Positions 6,566-13,922 of a stretch of 16,318 bases of DNA are shown here, piece after piece (within the stretch, counting starts at the first letter, position 1; each line of letters starts with the position of its first letter). A program made the translations under genes and the position numbers. The notes below the pieces were generated by a model that worked only from the letters and a program-made list of their open reading frames with translations, was not told the origin of the DNA and did no database searches. The DNA comes from Candidatus Saccharimonadia bacterium (GTDB taxonomy: Bacteria > Patescibacteriota > Saccharimonadia > Saccharimonadales > Saccharimonadaceae): positions 1-16,318 of the forward strand of contig JALRBE010000021.1 of assembly GCA_023262335.1 (NCBI GenBank). The letters run 5' to 3'.

Positions 6566-7896
6566 TACCAACTCCCTCCACCGCCGCCGGCCGTTACGGG
6601 TATCGACGTCGTCGGAGTGCTGGCATCTTTTCGGTACCAACGGAACGAACTGTCAGCGACCGCTTCGCGGCCTTGCATAGGTGCTCGTTCGTCCCAGGAT
6701 GCCGAGGCGATCGGTACCTTGTTCGGGAATGCTTCCGGTCCGACGTAGATGTACGTGTGCGTTTCGTTGATGGCGACGTCGCCGGGTTGCCGGTCGGTCG
6801 CATCGGTCGAACTGACCGTCTTCCAATTTTTTCGCAGCCAGGCTTCCTGCGCGATAGTGTTGCCGGCTCCTCTGCTCAGCTCGCTGCCGTTGTTGTAGTC
6901 GCTGTCGAACTTGCTGTCGATAATAAGCGTCGTGACGAAGCCGCCGCAGTCGATGCCTTTGTAGAGCGTGCCACCGACGTAGCGTCGTTGGCTGATGGCC
7001 GTGTCGACCGCTTGCCGGTACGCGTCGGTCGGGTCGATATTACCGGCGCCTTGGTATTCCGGCCATGCGTATTTTTGCACGAGTCCGATCAGACCTTCGC
7101 CGCTTGCGGTCGCGGTGCAGCTTTGCGTACCTGTCCTGCTCGTGCCGGTATCCCTTGTCGCGAATTCGTCGCCGCCGCTTGAGGCATTGGAATCGGTTTC
7201 GGGGGTTACCCTTTCGGCCTCGGAGTAGCGTTCAAAGACCAGCTTTGCCTTGCCGCCGCGGTTGCTTGCGACCTGGGCTTCGGAATCGGCCGAACCTTCG
7301 TAGTACTTATGGAACGCGTATGTCGCTTCCATGTACGTGTTCGCCTCTTTCAGCTTGCGGAGCGCAGGCGCGTGCGTTCCGTTCAGTTCCGACCAAAGGA
7401 ATCCTATTTGACCGTCGATGCTCGTTATGTCGCCGTACGGGCGCATGTAGTTGACGAGAGGTTGCTGCCGGGCGGTGAATGTCCACTGAGCGATGCCGAA
7501 GCCGACCCCGTTCACCGGTACGTAATCCGGCTCCGCGTTGCCGCCGCCTTGGATCGCTTTAGGGTTGATGTCGTTGACTTTCTGCCCGTTGATCTCGACT
7601 TGGCCGCCGTTGCCCGACTCGGCCAAAAAGTTGCCGATTACTCCCGCTGCTTGCGCGACACTGAGTCCTTGCGCTGGCGCGATCAAAAATTTGAACACCT
7701 TGTCTATGTTGTCGTCGCCGATCAGTGACAGTATTTCCCCGCTGGCGGTTTTCGTGTCGCACCGCGGGTCGTAGAACAGAATGTCGTTGCTTGAATAGAA
7801 CAGCTCGTCGAAATCAGGCGTCGCCTGAACGGTGGTGACGAGTTGGTTCGCGAGTATGATTGCCGTGAACATGGCGGCGATAATCCGCTTGAACAT
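6565..7896 (-). CDS. Secreted peptidoglycan hydrolase: tail-lysozyme-like plus NlpC/P60
   Basis: 443 residues with two wall-cutting domains. A cleavable signal peptide (about 1-25, ending TVQA) is followed by the short motif NDILFYDPRC (37-46). The first domain, about 62-205, resembles phage tail lysozyme: GVIGNFLAESGNGG supplies the likely catalytic Glu93, and GFGIAQWT is at 132-139. It would cut glycan strands. After a Ser/Thr-rich linker, about 265-425 is an NlpC/P60-like cysteine peptidase with GIDCGGF (Cys317) and a downstream His (NETHTYIYVG, His380), which would cut stem peptides. The C-terminus is Gly-rich (GGGGGSW). The start overlaps the upstream stop as TAATG, so it is co-translated with the scaffold-M23 gene. 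The arrangement recalls the bifunctional VirB1-like hydrolases of Gram-positive type IV secretion systems. The lysozyme assignment is by motif only. Confidence 0.85.
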   Translation of the reverse strand: MFKRIIAAMFTAIILANQLVTTVQATPDFDELFYSSNDILFYDPRCDTKTASGEILSLIGDDNIDKVFKFLIAPAQGLSVAQAAGVIGNFLAESGNGGQVEINGQKVNDINPKAIQGGGNAEPDYVPVNGVGFGIAQWTFTARQQPLVNYMRPYGDITSIDGQIGFLWSELNGTHAPALRKLKEANTYMEATYAFHKYYEGSADSEAQVASNRGGKAKLVFERYSEAERVTPETDSNASSGGDEFATRDTGTSRTGTQSCTATASGEGLIGLVQKYAWPEYQGAGNIDPTDAYRQAVDTAISQRRYVGGTLYKGIDCGGFVTTLIIDSKFDSDYNNGSELSRGAGNTIAQEAWLRKNWKTVSSTDATDRQPGDVAINETHTYIYVGPEAFPNKVPIASASWDERAPMQGREAVADSSFRWYRKDASTPTTSIPVTAGGGGGSW

Positions 7897-10826
7897 TACA
7901 TCATGCTCCTTCGTCTGGACGCTTCGATTATCGGCGTCGGTTCGATCGCCTTGCCGCGGCTACCGACCGGAGAACCGTCCCACACCTCGAAGTGCAGATG
8001 CGGCGTGCCGTTTTCTCCGCTGCGACCGACTTTTGCGATGGTTTGGCCGCCGGTGACGGCGTCGCCGATCGAAACCGTGACGCTGCCGGGTTGCAAGTTG
8101 CCGTATTTAGTACTGAGCATTTTGCCGTCGACGGTATGTTCAATAACGACGTAGGTGCCGAGTTTTTTGTCGTCTCCTTTGTCGGTCACGATACCGTCGC
8201 GAGCGGCATACACGGGCTGGCCGATGATCGCGGCGCTGCTGATATCGACGCCGTCATGTTGCGGATCGGTTGGCGTTTGGAAGCCAACCTTGATGGTCGC
8301 GTCGTTCGCCGTCGGGAACGTCCAGCCTTGGTTGCTAATGCCGTCGTCCTGCGGATTCTCGCCGGCGGACGTCACGACGGTATCGCCGTCCATCGAAGCG
8401 TCAACCGATTTGTCTATGGTGTAGAGACGGTAATAGCGGTTTTGTTCTTCGTTTTCCGGGCTGATACATGCACGGCCGTCACCCTCGTTCTCGCTTTGGT
8501 TTTCGCCCCACCCCACCGTTCGGTTTGGGCATTCCTTCAAGAACTTCACGTAATTCCACGCGCGGCCGTTATCCTTCGGATCGCCGTATTCGCTCTCAGT
8601 GTCGATCTCGCCGTTCGCGGCCATGTAATCCACGATGTCCGCAGGTTTGAGTTGCAGGTCCTTTTCGCTGATTCCGTAGTGAATGCCGCAGAACACGTCG
8701 GCGCCGAGGCCGAGCGTTTTGTAGCCGGCATCGTTACATTTGTTGTAATAGTTTTCGTCAAGGGTCCTGTCGGCGCTAGCCGGTTTCACGAGCTGTGAGA
8801 ATGCCGTGGGCACGATGCTTGCCATGTTGATCATGGCGGCACTGGCTGTCGTTTTGGAGCGCTGCGCCAGTGGCATGAGCGTATGTGCGATAGAGCCCAT
8901 GAAGGAGTATTTGTTGGTCGTGTCGAACGGCGTCGCGCGGGCGAGGTATTGTTGCGATTCGACATAGCGGCCGATCGTCGCTTGGCTGGCGTTGGCATAC
9001 GCCATGCCTTCCTGGGCGCTCATCGGCTTCATGCCTCGCGCTTTCGCGATACTGCCGAACAGCGCGACCGTACCGACGACCGCGGCGTCGCCGGCATCGA
9101 CGCCGTTGATTCCCTTGAACACGTCGCCGGCCAGCACGCCTGCCGCCTGCGATTCCAGGAATGGCAGCGCGAGAGCGATCGCCGTCGAGCCGCCAATGCT
9201 GAGTGCCGTGACGAGGCCGAACGTGCCGACGCCGGCTATGATGCCAATGGCGAGGCCCGTGAAGCGGACGACAGGGTTTTGGATGTACCCGCACTTTTCG
9301 CTGACGCCTTGAGGGTTCGGGTCGCCGAGATTGACGATGGTGGCGATAGCTCCGAGGACGCCGTCGAGCATGGCGACCGATCCGCCGCCGATCATATATT
9401 GGGACGCACGCGGCGAAAGGTCAGGGGCTTCTCCGTAGGCGGCCATGCGGTACCCTGGCCCGTCCATGGCGTTCATGCCGGCTTCGGGGTCGGCAATGGT
9501 CGCGGGATTAGCCGCGCTTCCTGGGTCGTTGATTTTTGCCGGATCGATAACTATTCCTTCGGGGTGTGCTGCCATGAGGCTGTTGCCGACGAACTCCAGA
9601 TCGGCTGGATTGATGTCACCGGCTTTGTTCGCGTCGGCGGGTGTCAGTACCATTGCGGTCGCGAACCGTGCCGCTTGCGCCGCTTTTTCCACCTTGGACA
9701 ACCCGGACACGAGCCGGAACGAGTTGTAGACGGTGCAAGCGCTGTCCATGTACCCGACGATGCTCGCTCCTTTAACTGCATTCTTCAGGACGCCGCTAGT
9801 GCCGCCATTCTTGCTATATTCTTCGATCCGCGCCGACTGCTCCTTAGCGGCGTCATACTCGGCTTTCGTCAGTTCGTTGCCGTCGCTGTCGTAGTAGAGT
9901 TCCTTGCCGTTCTCATCGCGCTTGATGACGACGGACTTGTCCGTTCCGTTTTCGATTCCTCCGACCGCGGCATCGATCTTCTTTTGTCGCTCCTCGTCGC
10001 TGTCGCCACTGACAACGAGGCTCTTGGAGGTCTTGAGGCTGCGCATGACGTTCAGTGCCACCTTGTCGCTCAGCGAGGCGAATAGCGGATTATACCCTTT
10101 CATCATGGCTGAACGGAACGCGACGTTGTTGAGGAGGTTGTTATGAAGTTCCGCGGCCGACTTTATGCTCGTCACGCCGTCGGGGTCCACGTAATTTATT
10201 TCGAGTATCTGGCCTCTGTTGCCATTGAACCAGCGGCGCTCCTCTTTGGGGACGGTTTTAATTTCTATCCCGGCAGCTTTGAACTTTTCCACTTGTTTGT
10301 CCGTCATCGTGGAAAAACGGCATTTGATCTTAATCTCGCCGCACGAGCCGTTCGTCATGTCTTTCAACTTCGAGCGAAGCAGAATGGAAGACCGCTCGTT
10401 GACCGTGTGGAGCTGGTCGTTGAGGTTTTCGGTCAGAACTTCCTTCATGTTGATGAGCGCTAGGCTTGGCGAGAAGAAAACGGTCAAGAAGCCGCCACCA
10501 CCGAACAGCAAGAGGAGCAGTGTCGCGAGCGAGCTTTTGCCTCGCAGTTTTTTGCTCGACGCCAGTTTCATGAGAACCGCTTTGTTGAAGCTTCGGTTTT
10601 CCTTCCGCTGGCTGCCGTTCATTGCCGGAGCGGGGCTTTTCACTGCCGCTTTTTTATTGACCGCATGTGCGGCTGCTACGGCATCGCCTCTTTCTTCGAC
10701 GTCCTTGAGATTCGCCGCCATGCCGTTGAACAGTTCGTCGTAATGGCGTTGTCCGGGGTTATAGAAATCCACCTCCTCTGAACCATGGAGGTCTTCCCGC
10801 CCGTGCGTGGGAGTTGTGGTGGACAT
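7896..10826 (-). CDS. Large membrane scaffold protein with C-terminal M23 peptidase
   Basis: 976 residues. The cytoplasmic N-terminus (1-95) is polar and basic near its end, followed by a membrane helix at about 98-125. A long middle part has hydrophobic stretches at about 353-395, 480-500, 520-570 and 575-595, and the block KYSFMGSIAHTL at 639-650. The C-terminal 835-960 is an M23 (LytM-like) zinc peptidase: HDGVD gives His857 and Asp861, and PHLHFE gives His943 and His945. The position that is usually His in YxHL is Asn910 (KYGNL), so activity needs caution. It is a paralogue of the protein at 13912-16318, with the same middle part but a different C-terminal enzyme. The size, hydrophobic centre and terminal wall hydrolase recall VirB6-like proteins of type IV secretion, but that link is inferred. 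ATG at 10826 follows a weak AAGAGAGA site and promoter-like sequence. Confidence 0.87.
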   Translation of the reverse strand: MSTTTPTHGREDLHGSEEVDFYNPGQRHYDELFNGMAANLKDVEERGDAVAAAHAVNKKAAVKSPAPAMNGSQRKENRSFNKAVLMKLASSKKLRGKSSLATLLLLLFGGGGFLTVFFSPSLALINMKEVLTENLNDQLHTVNERSSILLRSKLKDMTNGSCGEIKIKCRFSTMTDKQVEKFKAAGIEIKTVPKEERRWFNGNRGQILEINYVDPDGVTSIKSAAELHNNLLNNVAFRSAMMKGYNPLFASLSDKVALNVMRSLKTSKSLVVSGDSDEERQKKIDAAVGGIENGTDKSVVIKRDENGKELYYDSDGNELTKAEYDAAKEQSARIEEYSKNGGTSGVLKNAVKGASIVGYMDSACTVYNSFRLVSGLSKVEKAAQAARFATAMVLTPADANKAGDINPADLEFVGNSLMAAHPEGIVIDPAKINDPGSAANPATIADPEAGMNAMDGPGYRMAAYGEAPDLSPRASQYMIGGGSVAMLDGVLGAIATIVNLGDPNPQGVSEKCGYIQNPVVRFTGLAIGIIAGVGTFGLVTALSIGGSTAIALALPFLESQAAGVLAGDVFKGINGVDAGDAAVVGTVALFGSIAKARGMKPMSAQEGMAYANASQATIGRYVESQQYLARATPFDTTNKYSFMGSIAHTLMPLAQRSKTTASAAMINMASIVPTAFSQLVKPASADRTLDENYYNKCNDAGYKTLGLGADVFCGIHYGISEKDLQLKPADIVDYMAANGEIDTESEYGDPKDNGRAWNYVKFLKECPNRTVGWGENQSENEGDGRACISPENEEQNRYYRLYTIDKSVDASMDGDTVVTSAGENPQDDGISNQGWTFPTANDATIKVGFQTPTDPQHDGVDISSAAIIGQPVYAARDGIVTDKGDDKKLGTYVVIEHTVDGKMLSTKYGNLQPGSVTVSIGDAVTGGQTIAKVGRSGENGTPHLHFEVWDGSPVGSRGKAIEPTPIIEASRRRSMM

Positions 10827-10849
10827 TCTCTCTTACCTGCTACGTGTAA

Positions 10850-10889
10850 ATTATATAAATAATATACCACAAAGTTGTAAAAAAGTAAA
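10850..10889 (-). promoter_or_regulatory. AT-rich promoter-like region before the second module
   Basis: The 67-nt gap 10827-10893 is the only real spacer among the seven minus-strand genes and is strongly AT-rich. On the minus strand, TTTACT (10884-10889) and TATATT (10861-10866) are 17 nt apart. A perfect -10 TATAAT at 10850-10855 has only a loosely placed TTACAA 19 nt upstream (10875-10880). Either could start transcription of the downstream four genes. I see no terminator hairpin for the upstream gene here. Confidence 0.5.
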
Positions 10890-10893
10890 CTAT

Positions 10894-12531
10894 CTATTTG
10901 CTATATATAATCTTATGGTTTTCGGGAGTTATATCGAGGGTTTCCAGGTATTCTTGGATCGTTTGGCGGTTAATCGCGAACTCGCCTTCGTCGAAGCTGA
11001 GCTTGCCGGTCGCTTTGTCGGACTGCGGCGTCGCGAACGCACGTATGCGTACGGTATCGTCGCTGTAGTCCACGCTGACCGTCGTGCCCTGGAGCGTGAA
11101 CGGCAGCTTGTCGACGTTGCGTTCGCCCCGGGCAAGAGGGCTTGGATCGTCGAGCAGTTTGTAGGTATGGATCTTGCCGTCCGTCATGTCGTCGACGTAC
11201 GCGTTAATAAACGGCTCGTCGTCTATGACATTCACGTTTGATAGTCGCAGATGGTCGGACGAGAATACCAAATAGGATTCATCGTTTTTGTCGTTCACGT
11301 AGTAGACTTTGTTATCGCGAATGTAATAGACCCCCGTGCCGCTTGCCATCGACGCCACTCCGGCAAGGTATGGGCGTATGGCTGCCTTGGTTCCGGAAAG
11401 TGCTACCGAATAAACCGACTTCAGGAGTTGCCCGTGGTCGTTCGATGTCACGAACAACGATTCGTTGCTTGTGACGAACAGTCCGTTCACGCCGATGTCG
11501 TCCGAAAACTCATAAGTGCTTCCTGTCGGGTTATCGCTCAGGTACTCGATCGTTTCGATAATGCCAACGCCCGATTCGTCATGATGATGAGCGACCTCTT
11601 CGCTTTCGATACCATCCGACCCCTTGCCGTAATAGCAATAGCCCTTGGCCGAGTTCATGGTGCAAATGAGCGCGTTCAGCGAGGCGTCGAATTTATCGGA
11701 CAATTGGTGTTGCTTGTATGTCACCTTGCCCGCGGCAATCGTTCCTACGTAAATTTTACCGCTTGAAATATCGGCTAACAGGAACGTGTCGGACTGCGTG
11801 GCAATAGGGTTTGTCACGAGACTGATAGATGATATCGATTGCCGTTCGATTTCAAGTGGTATGTCGTAGCGCTGCACTTTGCCGCTCGAATCGGCATAAA
11901 GTAGGAGGTCCCTGAAATCCTGGTCGCTGCTTGGTTGCTGTTGCAGCGCGAGAATGCCGCTCTTGAACGGTTTTATGGAATAGACGGGCGGAAAGCCTTC
12001 CGTTATCGTCGCCACGGCGACGTTCTGCCAACGCTTTTCCGGATCGAGCGGCCGGTCGTACCGTACGAGCAACTCGGGCTTGGTGCAGTTATACGATAGC
12101 GCCGTGTCGCTCGACTTGTCGTATGCCGTACAACCCAAGCTGTCGCCGCCGTACTTGCGTACGTCGCGGTCTTTGTAGACATTGACGTCATACGAGCCGA
12201 CGCCAAACAGTGGCAGTTTGCCAAGCGTCTTGTCGGTCGCGTACGAGTCGGCCGCGACGCGCAGCGCGATCGTGTCGCGGCGCACGAGCCCTAATTCGCC
12301 TATGAAGAACGACTGGCTGACGTCGCTTTCAATGGAGACCGCGCCGATCGTAACCGGTCCCTTTATGTCGTCGTGACGTTTCACGGTAACGTGAACAAGG
12401 GCGTATGTCGTGACAATATGGAGTATGGTAATCAGCAACACGGCTGGTATGATGAACCGCAGCCAGTACCTAAGCGGCTTTTCTTGTACGAACGTGATAA
12501 TTTTCGGTAACAGTTCATTCATCGCGATCAT
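10894..12531 (-). CDS. Single-pass membrane protein with large propeller-like ectodomain
   Basis: 545 residues; the family is not recognised. A short N-terminus precedes one membrane helix at about 22-48 (YWLRFIIPAVLLITILHIVT). The rest is expected outside the membrane. Residues about 57-140 are beta-rich, with GSYDVNVYKD similar to the end of a PEGA repeat. From about 170 to 460, repeated strand-turn-strand units such as LLLYADSSGKVQRYDI, FLLADISSGKIYVGTI and VYYIRDNKVYYVND suggest a beta-propeller. Residues about 475-545 start with DKLPFT and resemble the C-terminus of the PEGA protein at 5933-6565. There are four cysteines in the ectodomain. The ATG at 12531 overlaps the upstream stop as ATGA and has GGGAG about 7 nt upstream, so I prefer it to a start 12 codons earlier. 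It may sense or position wall or host ligands; this is inference. Confidence 0.83.
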   Translation of the reverse strand: MIAMNELLPKIITFVQEKPLRYWLRFIIPAVLLITILHIVTTYALVHVTVKRHDDIKGPVTIGAVSIESDVSQSFFIGELGLVRRDTIALRVAADSYATDKTLGKLPLFGVGSYDVNVYKDRDVRKYGGDSLGCTAYDKSSDTALSYNCTKPELLVRYDRPLDPEKRWQNVAVATITEGFPPVYSIKPFKSGILALQQQPSSDQDFRDLLLYADSSGKVQRYDIPLEIERQSISSISLVTNPIATQSDTFLLADISSGKIYVGTIAAGKVTYKQHQLSDKFDASLNALICTMNSAKGYCYYGKGSDGIESEEVAHHHDESGVGIIETIEYLSDNPTGSTYEFSDDIGVNGLFVTSNESLFVTSNDHGQLLKSVYSVALSGTKAAIRPYLAGVASMASGTGVYYIRDNKVYYVNDKNDESYLVFSSDHLRLSNVNVIDDEPFINAYVDDMTDGKIHTYKLLDDPSPLARGERNVDKLPFTLQGTTVSVDYSDDTVRIRAFATPQSDKATGKLSFDEGEFAINRQTIQEYLETLDITPENHKIIYSK

Positions 12532-13922
12532 AAGTCTACTCCCGATCCGCCGCCTAATTTCTCCCAAAGCTCATTCATGAGCGGTACGAACTCTTGGTCG
12601 CGGTTGCCGAGCGTTCCCCCCCATGATCCTTTTGGTCCGCGGTCGATATGCAAATGAGGATCGGTATTGTCGGCGCAGGCCCGTCGCCCTACGACGGCGA
12701 GCTGCTCGCCTGCCGTGACTTTTTGTCCGACCTTGACCGTTGCTCCGCTCGAGTGACCGTACCAGTAAAAATAGCCGTCTTCGCCTTCGAGTTGCATGTC
12801 GTTGCAGCCGGCATTGCCGCGCCGCTGATCGGTCACCGAGACGATGGTGCCGCTAATAATGGCGACCACGGGCGTTCCTTCCGTCGCGTCGCCCATTTCG
12901 GTCTTGAACAGGTCGAACGCTGGCGAGCCGTCGTGATGGCATATGCCAGGGCACGGCCATTTGACGCCGTTCGTCACGCCGTTTTTGGGGAGCAATATCG
13001 GGAACGAATAGTCATAGTCACCAATCCTAGTAATCGAGCCGGTACCGGTTTGGCCGGCCGGATTGCATTCCGCCTCCGTGCCGGTCGTCGGCACCTGTGT
13101 GGTCGTGCCACCTATGGCAGTCGACGATTTCGTGGCGTCGATTTTGGTGCCGGTGTCTTCGTCGATGGTCTGCGCGAAATTCGTCGATATCAGCCAATAG
13201 CCCATCTTGACGTAATCAGGGTTCTGGCCGCGCCCTTGCGCTGCCAGCGGTACGCCGTCGCGCGTTCCGCTGCCGTTGTAGCTCGCCAGCGCGCTCATGA
13301 GCGTGTTGTTGCCGTCGCGCTTGAACGCGATGCTATTATAGTCGGATTCGGCATTGCCGGTCGCTCCTTCGAGGATGGGTTTGCAGCTACTGCCTTTCAA
13401 GTGCACGAACGCGGCGCACACCGCGTCTTCCGGGTCGTTCACATCCTTTTTGCCGTCGCCGTTGCAGTCCTCGCCCATGCTGTCCCAACTGCTTGGAATG
13501 AATTGCCATGGTCCTTTGGCGCTGGCGCTTGATGTCGCCCACTGCTTGTTTGGGTCCGGCCAACCGCGGTTTTCTATCCATAGTGTCGCCGCGACGAGCC
13601 GCCGGTCGGTGTCCGGGTATTTTGCCGCCGCGTTGTCTATGAGGTTACGCCAATATTCGGGAATCGTGTCGGGTAGCGGCGTGCCACAGTCGCCGCCCGC
13701 GCCCTCTTGTGCCTTGCCTGTGGCGGAGCCGATTCCCGTGGCGCAGTTGTCATCAAAGTAAATGATGTCATTCTGGTTCATGAACGCCTTTTTCTTACGC
13801 TCCTTGGAGTTGTCGATGCCGGTGTCGCCCGTTGATTGCGCCAACACCAAGTCGGCGTGCATGACCGCGAACCCCACCATAGCAAGGCAGGCCATAAAAC
13901 CGGCAATGATTTTAGAGCGCAC
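12528..13922 (-). CDS. Secreted lytic transglycosylase-M23 peptidase fusion
   Basis: 464 residues. A signal peptide (about 1-29, ending VLAQS) precedes the motif NDIIYFDDNC at 51-60, shared with the hydrolase at 6565-7896. Residues about 88-250 are an SLT/MltB-like lysozyme-fold domain: TLWIENRG gives the likely catalytic Glu117, GPWQFIPSSW follows at 137-146, and ASYNGSG is at 213-219. Within it, DCNGDGKKDVNDPEDA (152-167) is an Asp-rich, EF-hand-like calcium loop. Residues about 300-445 are an M23 zinc peptidase with HHDGSPAFD (His330, Asp337), YWYGH (His390) and PHLHID (His423, His425). The start is the GTG at 13922, 11 nt inside the upstream gene, because it has a strong GGAGGAGG site and gives a clean signal peptide. 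The longer ATG frame to 14105 lies within the upstream gene and is rejected. Confidence 0.87.
   Translation of the reverse strand: MRSKIIAGFMACLAMVGFAVMHADLVLAQSTGDTGIDNSKERKKKAFMNQNDIIYFDDNCATGIGSATGKAQEGAGGDCGTPLPDTIPEYWRNLIDNAAAKYPDTDRRLVAATLWIENRGWPDPNKQWATSSASAKGPWQFIPSSWDSMGEDCNGDGKKDVNDPEDAVCAAFVHLKGSSCKPILEGATGNAESDYNSIAFKRDGNNTLMSALASYNGSGTRDGVPLAAQGRGQNPDYVKMGYWLISTNFAQTIDEDTGTKIDATKSSTAIGGTTTQVPTTGTEAECNPAGQTGTGSITRIGDYDYSFPILLPKNGVTNGVKWPCPGICHHDGSPAFDLFKTEMGDATEGTPVVAIISGTIVSVTDQRRGNAGCNDMQLEGEDGYFYWYGHSSGATVKVGQKVTAGEQLAVVGRRACADNTDPHLHIDRGPKGSWGGTLGNRDQEFVPLMNELWEKLGGGSGVDL

Noticed and set aside
8883..10085. A 400-codon plus-strand open frame
   Set aside because: It is antisense to the scaffold-M23 gene, has no recognisable domain, and its composition follows from the opposite strand. 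The minus-strand frame has clear motifs and paralogy.
12648..13532. A 294-codon plus-strand open frame
   Set aside because: It lies opposite the transglycosylase-M23 gene and has no recognisable features.
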